This document shows positions 16,103 to 24,567 of a stretch of DNA of 64,000 bases, piece by piece. The notes below the pieces were generated by a model. That model was given only the letters and a program-made list of their open reading frames with translations. It was not told the DNA's origin and ran no database searches. This DNA is from Usitatibacter palustris (GTDB lineage: Bacteria > Pseudomonadota > Gammaproteobacteria > Burkholderiales > Usitatibacteraceae). The translations under genes and the position numbers were made by a program. Positions within the stretch are counted from its first letter, which is position 1; each line of letters opens with the position of its first letter. The DNA lies in assembly GCF_013003985.1 (NCBI RefSeq), contig NZ_CP053073.1, forward strand, positions 3,472,001 to 3,536,000, read 5' to 3'.

Positions 16103-17260
16103 CTACTCCAGCACGAACCGCGCGTCGGCCTGCGTCTCGGGCGCGTTGCCGCGCTCGCCGGCCGGGCAGCGATACGCGAATTCAGCCGAGACCCCGTGCT
16201 GCATCGCGACCACGCAGCCGGTCGGGAACCGCTTGTTGCGGAGCGTGCGATCGGACGCCTGGTAGAACCACCCCTTGGTTCGATCACTTCCGTCACAGGC
16301 AAACAGGCCGGGGATGGCGGCGCTGGTGGGCGTCACGTTGTCGAGCGTCATGCAGCGATTGCCGTCGTGGCCGATGCGCAGCGTCGAGTCGGGCCGGAAC
16401 TCCCAGAACATCGAGGCGGTGTCGTAGAGAAAGATGTAGCCCGCGTTCTGGTTCACGAACACGAGCGCGCTCCAGGGTGAAGTATGGTTGTGGTGATCCG
16501 CGCGCACGATCGCGTTGCCCGTGCGTTGCGCGCGGAAAGCCTGGCCGGACGCATTCACGCCCCACGGCCGCCCCCATTTGTCCACGCTGATGTTCGTGAG
16601 GCTGCCCTCGCGGCGCACGAAGTCCTTCCAGTTCCAGAAGTAGGGGTTGCCGTCCATCCCGATGACCCACACCGAGTTGTCGTCCCCGATGCCGATGTCC
16701 TTCGCCCGCCCCGGCACCTGCACCCAGCGACCGGACTCCCACCGGAATATCTCGCCCTTCGCGTTCACGACCCACGCACTGCCGAAGCGGTCGACGTCTA
16801 TGCGCACGGCGCCGCCCGGCTTCTTCTGCCACCCCGCGGTCTTGTGCCACTGGTAGATGCCGTAGTTGCCGTCTCCTTCGCCCCCGCCGCCGATGGCCCA
16901 TATCTCTTCGCTGCGTGAATTGACGCCGATGTCGCGGATGTCGCCGTTCACGCCGGACCAACCGGAGCCGTTGTAGCGAAAGAGCTTGTTGTCGCGCGTC
17001 ACCACGAGCGCGTTGCCCGCGCCATCGACGTCGATGCGCGCGCCGCCCGAGAGGCCGGGGATCAATACCCAGCTCGTCACGCGCTCGTCCCAGCGATAGA
17101 TGTTCCCGTCGTTGGCGACCAACCACGCGCGGCCGCCGCCCACGCCGATGTCGAGCCCGCTGCCGCCGGTGGATTGCCACTTGATGTCGTGCGCGAGGGC
17201 GGATGCCGCCGCGAGTCCGAGTGCCGCGAGCATCGCCGCGGCGCGTGCAAAGACCTTCAT
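16103..17260 (-). CDS. Exported tectonin (beta-propeller) repeat protein
   Basis: 385 aa. The signal peptide (MKVFARAAAMLAALGLAAASALA) is followed by about six tectonin units of about 35 residues. Each has a DIGVGG/VWVIG-type strand, a Trp/Tyr-rich strand (NIYRWDERVTSWVLIPG, EIFRWESGRWVQVPG) and a GxARDI turn. The C-terminal third differs: it has His-rich WxF segments and four Cys (NRCM, FACDG, TGCVV, YRCPAG), probably paired after export. Tectonins bind carbohydrates or lipids such as LPS. A good Shine-Dalgarno GGGAGGG precedes the ATG. Its stop is 7 nt from the convergent ubiK stop. The ligand is unknown. Confidence 0.82.
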   Translation of the reverse strand: MKVFARAAAMLAALGLAAASALAHDIKWQSTGGSGLDIGVGGGRAWLVANDGNIYRWDERVTSWVLIPGLSGGARIDVDGAGNALVVTRDNKLFRYNGSGWSGVNGDIRDIGVNSRSEEIWAIGGGGEGDGNYGIYQWHKTAGWQKKPGGAVRIDVDRFGSAWVVNAKGEIFRWESGRWVQVPGRAKDIGIGDDNSVWVIGMDGNPYFWNWKDFVRREGSLTNISVDKWGRPWGVNASGQAFRAQRTGNAIVRADHHNHTSPWSALVFVNQNAGYIFLYDTASMFWEFRPDSTLRIGHDGNRCMTLDNVTPTSAAIPGLFACDGSDRTKGWFYQASDRTLRNKRFPTGCVVAMQHGVSAEFAYRCPAGERGNAPETQADARFVLE

Positions 17261-17443
17261 CCTGCCCTCCCTGTCGAGGCCGTCATGTCTGTTTTGCTTG
17301 CAGATGGCAGCGTAAAGGCGATGCGACGGAGCAGGCAATACGACGGGGGTCTGGGCTCGGGTGCGACGAAAGTCGCAAGCGCGGGTCAACGGATGCGCAA
17401 TGCGGTGAGTTAAGACGGCACACTGTCTTGCGCGAGGGATGCC

Positions 17444-18928
17444 GTGGCACTTGCCGTCGTCTATAGCCGCGGTCTCGAAGGGCTCGATGCGCCGCTCGTT
17501 CGCGTTGAAGCGCATGCGGCCGGTGGGTTGCCCGCGTTCAATATCGTGGGACTTCCCGCCGCGGAAGTGAAGGAAGCGCGCGATCGCGTGCGTGCGGCGC
17601 TGAACACCGCGCGGTTCAAGTTCCCCAACGGGCGCGTCACCGTGAGCCTCGCACCGGCTGACCTGCCGAAGGAAAGCGGGCGCTTCGATCTTCCGATCGC
17701 GATCGGGATCCTCGCCGCGACGGACCAGATCAAGCGAAAGATCCTCGACCAGCACGAGTTCGCGGGAGAGCTCGCACTCTCGGGCGAGTTGCGGTCCATT
17801 CGCGGCGCACTCGCGATGACGTATGGCGCGAAGCGCGATGGGCGCGCATTCGTGGTTCCGGAATCCGTGGCCGACGAAGCGGTGCTCGCGCGCGGCGCGA
17901 CGGTGCTTCCCGCGCGTACGTTGCTGCAGGTCTGCGCGCACCTGTCGGGTGAGACGCCGCTCGTCGCGTACGAGAGCCGCACCGCCAGCACGGCCGTCGA
18001 GTATCCCGACCTCGAAGACGTGCGCGGCCAGGCGCAGGCGCGGCGCGCGCTGGAAGTCGCGGCCGCCGGTGGACACTCCCTGTTGATGCGCGGGCCGCCG
18101 GGCACCGGCAAGTCGATGCTCGCGTTGCGGCTGCCGGGAATCCTTCCGGCGCTGAGCGAGGACGAAGCATTGCAATCCGCGGCGATCCAGAGCCTGGGCA
18201 GCACCGGGTTTCGCGCCGATCGGTTCGGGCAGCGCGCATTTCGCAATCCGCATCACAGCGCGTCGGCCGTCGCGCTCGTTGGCGGTGGCTCCCCGCCGCG
18301 GCCCGGAGAAGTCTCGCTCGCGCATCACGGCGTTCTCTTCCTCGACGAGCTGCCGGAGTTCGAGCGGCGCGTGCTCGAGATGCTGCGCGAGCCGCTCGAT
18401 GCCGGCGCGATCACGATCTCGCGCGCCGCACGCCAGGCGGATTTCCCCGCGCGCTTCCAGCTCGTGGCTGCAATGAATCCGTGTCCCTGCGGATATCTCG
18501 GCCACTTCACGAACCAATGCCGCTGCACGCCCGACCGCATCGCGAGCTACAACCGGCGCATCTCCGGCCCACTGCTCGATCGCATCGACCTGCGCGTGGA
18601 GGTCTGCGCCGTCGCACCTTCCGCGCTCGTGCGCTCGCCGCCCGGGGAAAGCTCGGAGCGTGTGCGAGAACGCGTTGCCGCCGCGCGCGCCGTGCAGATC
18701 GCGCGACAGGGCGTCGTCAACGCCGCACTCCACTCGAAGGCACTCGATCGCTGGTGCGTTCTCGACGACGACGGTTCGTCGTTATTGCTCGATGCCGTCG
18801 CTCGCCTGGGCCTGTCGGCACGGGCGTGCCATCGCGTGCTGCGGGTCGCGCGGACGGTCGCCGATCTGGAAGGTCGCGAGCGCATCGGGCGCCCGCACGT
18901 CGCGGAGGCGATCCAATATCGCGGCTAG
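17444..18928 (+). CDS. comM: ComM/YifB-family AAA+ ATPase
   Basis: 494 aa. The N-terminal Lon-like fold (about 1-165; NIVGLPAAEVKEARDRVRAA) is followed by a Mg-chelatase-type AAA+ domain with Walker A GPPGTGKS, Walker B VLFLDELPEF and the ISRA and MNPCPCG motifs. The Cys cluster CPCGYLGHFTNQCRC is typical. In Vibrio and Acinetobacter ComM is a hexameric helicase that extends branch migration when transforming DNA is integrated. The start is GTG with GAGGG 6 nt upstream. Presence of comM is compatible with natural transformation but is common even in non-competent bacteria. Confidence 0.93.
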   Translation: MALAVVYSRGLEGLDAPLVRVEAHAAGGLPAFNIVGLPAAEVKEARDRVRAALNTARFKFPNGRVTVSLAPADLPKESGRFDLPIAIGILAATDQIKRKILDQHEFAGELALSGELRSIRGALAMTYGAKRDGRAFVVPESVADEAVLARGATVLPARTLLQVCAHLSGETPLVAYESRTASTAVEYPDLEDVRGQAQARRALEVAAAGGHSLLMRGPPGTGKSMLALRLPGILPALSEDEALQSAAIQSLGSTGFRADRFGQRAFRNPHHSASAVALVGGGSPPRPGEVSLAHHGVLFLDELPEFERRVLEMLREPLDAGAITISRAARQADFPARFQLVAAMNPCPCGYLGHFTNQCRCTPDRIASYNRRISGPLLDRIDLRVEVCAVAPSALVRSPPGESSERVRERVAAARAVQIARQGVVNAALHSKALDRWCVLDDDGSSLLLDAVARLGLSARACHRVLRVARTVADLEGRERIGRPHVAEAIQYRG

Positions 18929-18985
18929 GCCCCGGAACCTGCCAAAATAGAGGGCTCGAACGGGCTTTCCCCAGAAGGCAGCACC

Positions 18986-20611
18986 TTGGATCCAAACTCG
19001 ACCATCGCGAAGGAAGCGGCCCGCCGCCGCACTTTCGCCATCATTTCCCACCCGGACGCCGGTAAAACGACGCTCACGGAGAAGCTCCTGCTCTTCGCAG
19101 GTGCCATTCAAATCGCCGGCAGCGTCAAGGCCCGCAAGGCCTCGCGCCATGCCGCCTCCGACTGGATGGAGATCGAGAAGCAGCGCGGCATCTCGGTGGC
19201 GAGCTCCGTCATGCAGATGGAGTATCGCGACCACGTCATCAACCTCCTCGACACGCCGGGCCACCAGGACTTCTCCGAAGACACCTATCGCGTGCTCACG
19301 GCGGTCGATGCGGCGCTCATGGTGATCGACGCGACCAAGGGCGTGGAGCCGCAGACGCTGCGGTTGCTGGAAGTGTGCCGAGCGCGCAACACGCCGATCA
19401 TCACGTTCATCAACAAGCTCGACCGCGAAGTACGCGAGCCCCTGGATCTGCTCGACGAGATCGAGCGCTTGCTCAAGATCGCCACCGTGCCGTTCACGTG
19501 GCCGGTGGGCATGGGCAAGCAGTTCGGCGGCGTGATCGACATGCGCGCGAACCGCATGCGCGTGTTCACCGCGGGCGAGGATCGCGCCGCGGCCGACGAC
19601 GAGGTCATCGACGGCGCGGACGACGCGCGCATGACCGAGCGCTTCGGCGGCGATTGGAAGACGGCGCGCTCCGAGATCGAGCTGCTCGAAGGCGCCTCGC
19701 ACGTCTTCGATCGCGAGGAGTTCCTCACCGGCACGCAGTCGCCGGTCTTCTTTGGCTCAGCGATCAACAATTTCGGCGTGCGTGAAGTGCTCGATGCCCT
19801 CGTGGAGCTGGCACCCTCCCCGCAACCGAAGCCCGCGAGCGAACGCGTCGTCGAGCCCACGGAGTCGAAGTTCACCGGCGTGGTCTTCAAGATCCAGGCG
19901 AACATGGATCCCGCGCACCGCGACCGCGTCGCGTTCGTGCGTGTGTGTTCCGGACGCTTCGAGCGCGGCATGCGCCTGGTCCTCAGCCGCACCGGCAAGG
20001 ACGTGAAGACGGCGAGCGCCGTGTCGTTCCTCTCACAGCGGCGCGACATCGTGGAAGAAGCGTTCCCTGGCGACATCGTCGGCCTTCCCAACCGCGGCGT
20101 GCTGCACCTGGGCGATACGCTCACCGAATCAGGCGAGGCACTGCAGTTCACTGGCCTCCCCTTCTTCGCACCGGAGATCTTCGTCAACGTCGACGTCGCG
20201 GATCCGATCCGGACCAAGCAACTGCACACGGGCCTGCAGCAACTGGGCGAAGAAGGCGCGATCCAGGTCTTCCGGCCGTACCAGGGCGGGTCACTGCTCC
20301 TCGGTGCCGTGGGCCAGCTGCAGATCGAAGTCGTCGCGCACCGGCTGGAGCACGAGTACAACGCCCGCGCGCGCATGACACCGAGCGCCTACAAGCTCGC
20401 GCGTTGGGTGAGCGCGGAGCAGCCCGCCGATCTCCTCGCCTTCCTGGAAGGCAACGCGCACCGCGTCGCGCACGACGTCGTCAACGCGCCGACCGTTCTC
20501 TACGCCCACCAGTCCGAGCTGCGCGCCGCCGCGGAGATCTGGCCGCGCGTGCAGTTCCACGCGTTGCGCGAGCACAGCGGCCTCGTCTTCCAGGTTCGCA
20601 AGAGCGCATAA
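18986..20611 (+). CDS. prfC: Peptide chain release factor 3
   Basis: 541 aa translational GTPase that recycles RF1/RF2. G1 is SHPDAGKTT, G2 is QRGISVASS, G3 is DTPGHQDF and G4 is NKLD. The Leu-rich domain III (QLQIEVVAHRLEHEYN) and C-terminal domain are complete. The start is TTG with AGAAGG 7 nt upstream; the conserved N-terminus TIAKEAARRRTFAIISHPD follows directly. Monocistronic. Confidence 0.96.
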   Translation: MDPNSTIAKEAARRRTFAIISHPDAGKTTLTEKLLLFAGAIQIAGSVKARKASRHAASDWMEIEKQRGISVASSVMQMEYRDHVINLLDTPGHQDFSEDTYRVLTAVDAALMVIDATKGVEPQTLRLLEVCRARNTPIITFINKLDREVREPLDLLDEIERLLKIATVPFTWPVGMGKQFGGVIDMRANRMRVFTAGEDRAAADDEVIDGADDARMTERFGGDWKTARSEIELLEGASHVFDREEFLTGTQSPVFFGSAINNFGVREVLDALVELAPSPQPKPASERVVEPTESKFTGVVFKIQANMDPAHRDRVAFVRVCSGRFERGMRLVLSRTGKDVKTASAVSFLSQRRDIVEEAFPGDIVGLPNRGVLHLGDTLTESGEALQFTGLPFFAPEIFVNVDVADPIRTKQLHTGLQQLGEEGAIQVFRPYQGGSLLLGAVGQLQIEVVAHRLEHEYNARARMTPSAYKLARWVSAEQPADLLAFLEGNAHRVAHDVVNAPTVLYAHQSELRAAAEIWPRVQFHALREHSGLVFQVRKSA

Positions 20612-20613
20612 AA

Positions 20614-20637
20614 AAAGCCCGCCGGAGGGCGGGCTTT
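20614..20637 (-). terminator. Terminator between prfC and the cytolysin gene
   Basis: A 10-bp stem AAAGCCCGCC/GGCGGGCTTT with a GGAG loop. On the minus strand it is followed by a run of T, so it ends the cytolysin transcript. In the plus direction the U tract is only three bases, so it may terminate prfC weakly as well. Confidence 0.9.
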
Positions 20638-20663
20638 CGGGGCCAGGGGGGGCCGTTACTGGA

Positions 20664-22106
20664 TCAGCATCCCTTCTGCTTCGGATCGAGCGTCGTGCCG
20701 TAGATCTCGTAGCACGCGTTGGGCACGGCGGACGGACGCAGGTTGAGCGGCGTGCGGACCTTGTCCCACGCGAGGCCCGTGTACTCGCTGCCCTTCACTT
20801 CGATCGAGCTCGCATCACCGGGCAGCCACACGCGCGTCGACCACGGCGAGGTCTTGTCGCCCGACTTCCAGGACTTGTCCACGAGGCGCTTGCCGTCGTC
20901 GCTCTTCTCCTGCCACTTCACTTCGAAGTACGCGACGTACGCGCCGTTGTGCTTGAGGTCCACGTAGCCGTTGGCGTATTCCTGGCACTCGGACTTCGTG
21001 TACTGCGTCGTGAGCTTCATCGTCGCGAGCTGGCGGGTCTTCAGGTCCTGCACCTTGTACGAGATCGGGTACGCGGGGCTGTTCGGAGTGAACGGCAGGC
21101 CCTTGCCGATGACGTCGGCCACGCCACCGAACTTGCCCTTGAAGAGCTCGGCCGTGTCGCCGGCGTTGCCGCCGAGGACGAGCACGCGGAAATCCGAGTT
21201 CTTCGCGATGTTCTCGGCTTCGACCTTGAGGCTGCCCGCGAGCGTGGCGCCGCCGCCGGTTGCATACTCCATCGCGGCTTCCGCCTTCGCCTTCAGCACG
21301 GCGCTGTTGCTGACCATCTGCACGATGATCAGGCGGCCGTAGTCGACGCTGCTCACCCAGCCGGGAGGGCCCGACGGGTTCATGTTGTTGACGTTGAGCT
21401 GCACGGAGTCGGGGAATACGGCGCCGGGCGGGCCCGGATCCTGGGCGAGGGCCGTGTAGTAGACCTGCTTGAAGGCCTTCACGACGACGGTCTGCTCGGT
21501 GACGCTCGAGATGTTGGCCGAGGCCGACGCGGAGTTGTTCTCCCATTGCGCCGAGAAGCCCATCTCGACGCCGATCTGGCTCTTCGAGTAGGCCTTGGTC
21601 GCCTGGTAGAACGCGCGCGCGCCGACGCGCGGGGCGCCTGACACGTAACGATCGGCCATCGCGTCCACTGCGCTGGCCACCGACACATTGTTGGGATTGC
21701 TGATCGTCTGCGTGCAAGCCGCGCCGCATCCGGGCAGGTCGAGGCGCACCGTGATGGGCGCGCGCGGCAACGTGAACGGCGTGGGCGTGCCACGCGCGAG
21801 GTATTGGTCCATCTTCACGAGCGCGCCCGGATAGATGACGCCGCCGCTCGGGTCGAGCAGCGCGTTCTCGGTGGGATTGGCCGTGGCGTTCACGGTTTCG
21901 GCCGTGCAGATCACGACCGCGGAGCTGCGCTTCAACTTGCCGGGCGCCGCGGGTTGCGAAGTGGGTGCGAGGTTCACCGCGAGCAGCTGGTCGCGGTTGT
22001 AGTTCAGCGCGTTGATGTAGTTCGTGTTCTCGGGTTCTCCGGCCAGCGCCGCACCGGTGCTCGCGCCAACAGCGGTCGCGACGAGCCACTTCGTCATGTT
22101 ACGCAT
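20664..22106 (-). CDS. Cholesterol-dependent cytolysin (thiol-activated cytolysin) family protein, exported
   Basis: 480 aa with a Sec signal peptide (about 1-22). The body follows the pore-forming CDC family from end to end: INALNYNRDQLL near the start, YPGALVKMDQYL, a DLPG turn, the VKAFKQVYYTALAQDP strand, VSSVDYGR, the VLVLGGNAG hinge, SPAYPISY and HNGAYVAYFEVKWQE. Domain 4 holds the undecapeptide position as EYTGLAWDKVR (residues 441-451) instead of ECTGLAWEWWR: the Cys and the Trp pair are lost, the final Arg is kept. The Thr-Leu cholesterol-recognition pair is kept in YGTTLDP (472-473). Six Cys are present (ICTAE, PGCGAACTQ, SECQE, NACYE, KGC at the end), unusual for CDCs and compatible with disulfides after export. 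AGGGAG lies 9 nt before the ATG. Gram-negative CDCs are rare; the target sterol and activity are unknown. Confidence 0.9.
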   Translation of the reverse strand: MRNMTKWLVATAVGASTGAALAGEPENTNYINALNYNRDQLLAVNLAPTSQPAAPGKLKRSSAVVICTAETVNATANPTENALLDPSGGVIYPGALVKMDQYLARGTPTPFTLPRAPITVRLDLPGCGAACTQTISNPNNVSVASAVDAMADRYVSGAPRVGARAFYQATKAYSKSQIGVEMGFSAQWENNSASASANISSVTEQTVVVKAFKQVYYTALAQDPGPPGAVFPDSVQLNVNNMNPSGPPGWVSSVDYGRLIIVQMVSNSAVLKAKAEAAMEYATGGGATLAGSLKVEAENIAKNSDFRVLVLGGNAGDTAELFKGKFGGVADVIGKGLPFTPNSPAYPISYKVQDLKTRQLATMKLTTQYTKSECQEYANGYVDLKHNGAYVAYFEVKWQEKSDDGKRLVDKSWKSGDKTSPWSTRVWLPGDASSIEVKGSEYTGLAWDKVRTPLNLRPSAVPNACYEIYGTTLDPKQKGC

Positions 22107-22237
22107 TTGGATAATCTCCCTGGTTTAGGCATTCGCCTTGCCCACTGGCGGGGCATGCGAATCCTAGCTTCGCAGCGAGACAGCGGCCATTGGACCGAAG
22201 GCCGAGACCAACCAAGACCAAAGTCGCATGGAAAAAG
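22107..22237. other. Cytolysin promoter region
   Basis: The cytolysin promoter must lie here or in the terminator just beyond. I find no convincing -35/-10 pair and no operator-like dyad. Confidence 0.4.
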
Positions 22238-22263
22238 CCGCCCACCGCTTGCGCGGCGGGCGG
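22238..22263 (-). terminator. Rho-independent terminator of the alpha/beta hydrolase gene
   Basis: On the minus strand an 11-bp stem (CCGCCCGCCGC/GCGGTGGGCGG, one G-T pair) with a GCAA loop is followed by CTTTTTCC. It lies 11 nt past the stop codon and separates the hydrolase from the cytolysin gene. Confidence 0.88.
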
Positions 22264-22273
22264 TTGGAACACC

Positions 22274-24334
22274 CTACTCGTCCTTCAACAGGCTGCCGGC
22301 GCGCACCGCGGCGAGGCCCGCGGTGTACTCGGCATAGGCGTCTTCATCCAGCAGGAGGCGCTGGTTCATGAGCTGCACGATGGAATTGCCGCGCGCGTAC
22401 ATGTACTGCCCGAACGTGCCGTAGCGCTCCGCGACCGACAGGCGCGGATCGGCGGCCGCCTCGCGATCGGCGCGCGTCTTCGCGAACGGGATCATCTGGC
22501 CCGAGCCCTCGCAGCCATCCGGTCCGCCGTTGGCGGCGGCGCGCAGCGACCATCCCGTGTACGTCGCCAGCGGCACCATGACATCGGGCACCTTGATCCC
22601 CGCGACGTCGTTGCCATCGGAATCCGTCTTCGGAACGAAGGTCGGATAGATCTTGCCGTTGGCCGGGTTGTCGAAGAACGGCGCGACGGTTGCCGGAGGA
22701 TTGATCGTCATGATGCCGCTGTCGAACTGCGGGCCGTAGTTGAGCAGGAACCGCGTCGACTTGAGCCCCGTGTATTGCACGCCCGGGATGTTCGGGAAGC
22801 CCATCCCCGATTGCGGCATGGCCGCCGCAAGCGTGCCGTCCGCGAGACGCGGAATCGCCGAGGGAGGCGGTGCCGTGCCGTTGGTGGCCCACTGGTCGAG
22901 CGCGATGAAGAGTGCGCGCAGCGTCGGGTTCGCGTTGAGCGGGTTGCCCAGCTGCTGGCAGCTTCCGCGCGCGGTGCCGTTGCCGGTGCCGTGCTGGTGG
23001 CTCGACATCAGGTAGTAGCGCGCATACGGCGGATCGGCGAGGTCCTGCGTGCCCGCCGGGTTGGTGTGGAAGAGCGACGCGGCCTTCACCCAGTACTCGT
23101 TGGCCGAATACACCTCGAGGGCGAGCGGACAGGTGTTGGACGCGAGGCACTTGTCGTAGCGGCCGGCGGTCTTGCCCGTAAGCGGATCGGTCGTGCTCTG
23201 GTGCGCGAACGGGAAGATGCCTTCCGCGTAGAGCTGGTCCTGGCGATTGCGCTGCGTGCGTTGCGGCTGCGAGAAGCGCAGGTTGAGGTTCAGCCCGTCG
23301 GCGGCGGCGATCCACTGCAGCATGCCGTCGAAGACCTTGCGGCCGCTCTCGTCCTGGTTGAAGCCGTAGTACCGGAAGTCGTTGAGCAACCGGCCCGGCT
23401 GCGAGAGCACGTACGTGTAGATCTTCTGCACGTCGCCCGCGAGCGGGTTCGCGGTGCCCGAGTCGTCCGTCACGTTGAAGCGCAGGAACGAATTCCAGTC
23501 GCGCACGGCCGCGAGTCCCAGGCCATTGACCGTCGGATCCTTCGCGACATACGAGAACTCGTAGATGTCGTTCGCGGCGAACGTGGTGCCATCGGGCAGC
23601 AGCTTGATGGAGTTGGCATCCACGAAGTCCCAGCCCGTCGCGGGGATGACGGTCGCCGCATCGTCGATGCGCGCTCGCCTCGTGAGCTTCGCCGCGCTCT
23701 TGTCCGTGAGGCTCGCGGCCGGGTAGTTGAGATTGTAAGAAGTGGTCGTCGCGTTGCCCATGACGATGTACTCGTACGACGGGCCCGTGATCGAAGTCCC
23801 ATCCGCGTTCTTCGCGATCGGCAGCGTGATCGTTGCGTTGAAGTTCGCGGTGTTCGTGCCCGCGGCCTTGTCCCAGCCGCTGAAGACCATCGTGTAGCCG
23901 CGCGGGGCGAGGAACTGCCCGAGCGGGTTGGTGGTGGAAGACGGATCGTTGCCGCCCGTGGTGCGGTTGAACGGGCCGAACGTCTTGCCGCCGCGGTTGG
24001 GCGGCTCGTACATCACGCGGTGGTTGCCCTTCGAGAGGTCGACGGGCTTCAGGATGTAGAAGTCGAACTTGTACTCGACGTTGCCGCGCGCGTTCTTCGG
24101 CGCGAGGTTCACGTCGACGATCATGCTGTTGTTGCTGCTGGCGGGATTGACTTCGCCGCTGGCGACACCGACGAGCCGTTCGTACGCTCCGACGCCGGGG
24201 AACTCCACGCCACCGAATGCCGGACCTCGCGAGGTGATTTCTATCTTGGTGATGCGCGCTTCAACGGGTGCTGCGAATGCGGCCGCCACGGCTGCGGCGA
24301 CCAGCGCGGGCTTGAGGCCCTTTCTCGTCTCCAT
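22274..24334 (-). CDS. Exported alpha/beta-hydrolase domain protein (Abhydrolase_10 family)
   Basis: 686 aa. Signal peptide METRKGLKPALVAAAVAAAFAAPVEA. The N-terminal half is beta-rich (SRGPAFGGVEFPGVGAYERL). The catalytic part has YVLSQPGRLLNDFRYYGFN, the family's nucleophile-elbow region with Ser in SQPGR rather than classical GxSxG, then LMSSHQHGTGNG and a C-terminal RYGTFGQYMYARGN. Proteins of this family are large secreted or periplasmic hydrolases of unknown substrate. Four Cys (DKCLASNTC, GSCQQ, DGCEGS) may form disulfides. It has its own terminator, so it is transcribed separately from the cytolysin gene downstream. Confidence 0.85.
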   Translation of the reverse strand: METRKGLKPALVAAAVAAAFAAPVEARITKIEITSRGPAFGGVEFPGVGAYERLVGVASGEVNPASSNNSMIVDVNLAPKNARGNVEYKFDFYILKPVDLSKGNHRVMYEPPNRGGKTFGPFNRTTGGNDPSSTTNPLGQFLAPRGYTMVFSGWDKAAGTNTANFNATITLPIAKNADGTSITGPSYEYIVMGNATTTSYNLNYPAASLTDKSAAKLTRRARIDDAATVIPATGWDFVDANSIKLLPDGTTFAANDIYEFSYVAKDPTVNGLGLAAVRDWNSFLRFNVTDDSGTANPLAGDVQKIYTYVLSQPGRLLNDFRYYGFNQDESGRKVFDGMLQWIAAADGLNLNLRFSQPQRTQRNRQDQLYAEGIFPFAHQSTTDPLTGKTAGRYDKCLASNTCPLALEVYSANEYWVKAASLFHTNPAGTQDLADPPYARYYLMSSHQHGTGNGTARGSCQQLGNPLNANPTLRALFIALDQWATNGTAPPPSAIPRLADGTLAAAMPQSGMGFPNIPGVQYTGLKSTRFLLNYGPQFDSGIMTINPPATVAPFFDNPANGKIYPTFVPKTDSDGNDVAGIKVPDVMVPLATYTGWSLRAAANGGPDGCEGSGQMIPFAKTRADREAAADPRLSVAERYGTFGQYMYARGNSIVQLMNQRLLLDEDAYAEYTAGLAAVRAGSLLKDE

Positions 24335-24567
24335 CGTTTACTCCTCCTGGTGATGCGGGTGGTGATCGCCCGTCTGCGCCTTTGGCGTCTTTGGGGCTAT
24401 GTGGTGCACTCCCTTTGAAGAAATTCGAAGATGGAATCGAAACTAGGCTCGCGCGAAGTGAGTGTCGTTGATGATTGTCAACGCGTTACGGCGCGCGAAA
24501 ATCGCTCTGCACGCGCGTGGCGATGCAGTTGTTAGAGCAACCATTTCGCACGCAGTAGAATGAACGC
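24335..24567. other. Divergent intergenic region: hydrolase and Bcr/CflA-type MFS genes
   Basis: Contains GTTGATGATTGTCAAC at 24467-24482 (5-bp arms, 6-nt centre), a possible operator, and TAGAAT at 24556-24561 before the MFS start. Nothing else was recognised. Confidence 0.35.
24556..24561 (+). promoter_or_regulatory. Putative -10 element TAGAAT before the MFS gene
   Basis: It ends 6 nt before the GTG at 24568, the same geometry as at 6195-6200, implying a leaderless or very short leader mRNA. Confidence 0.35.

Noticed and set aside
20614..20637. Terminator belonging only to prfC
   Set aside because: The T run is on the minus side; the plus side has just three T, so the minus-strand cytolysin gene is its main user.
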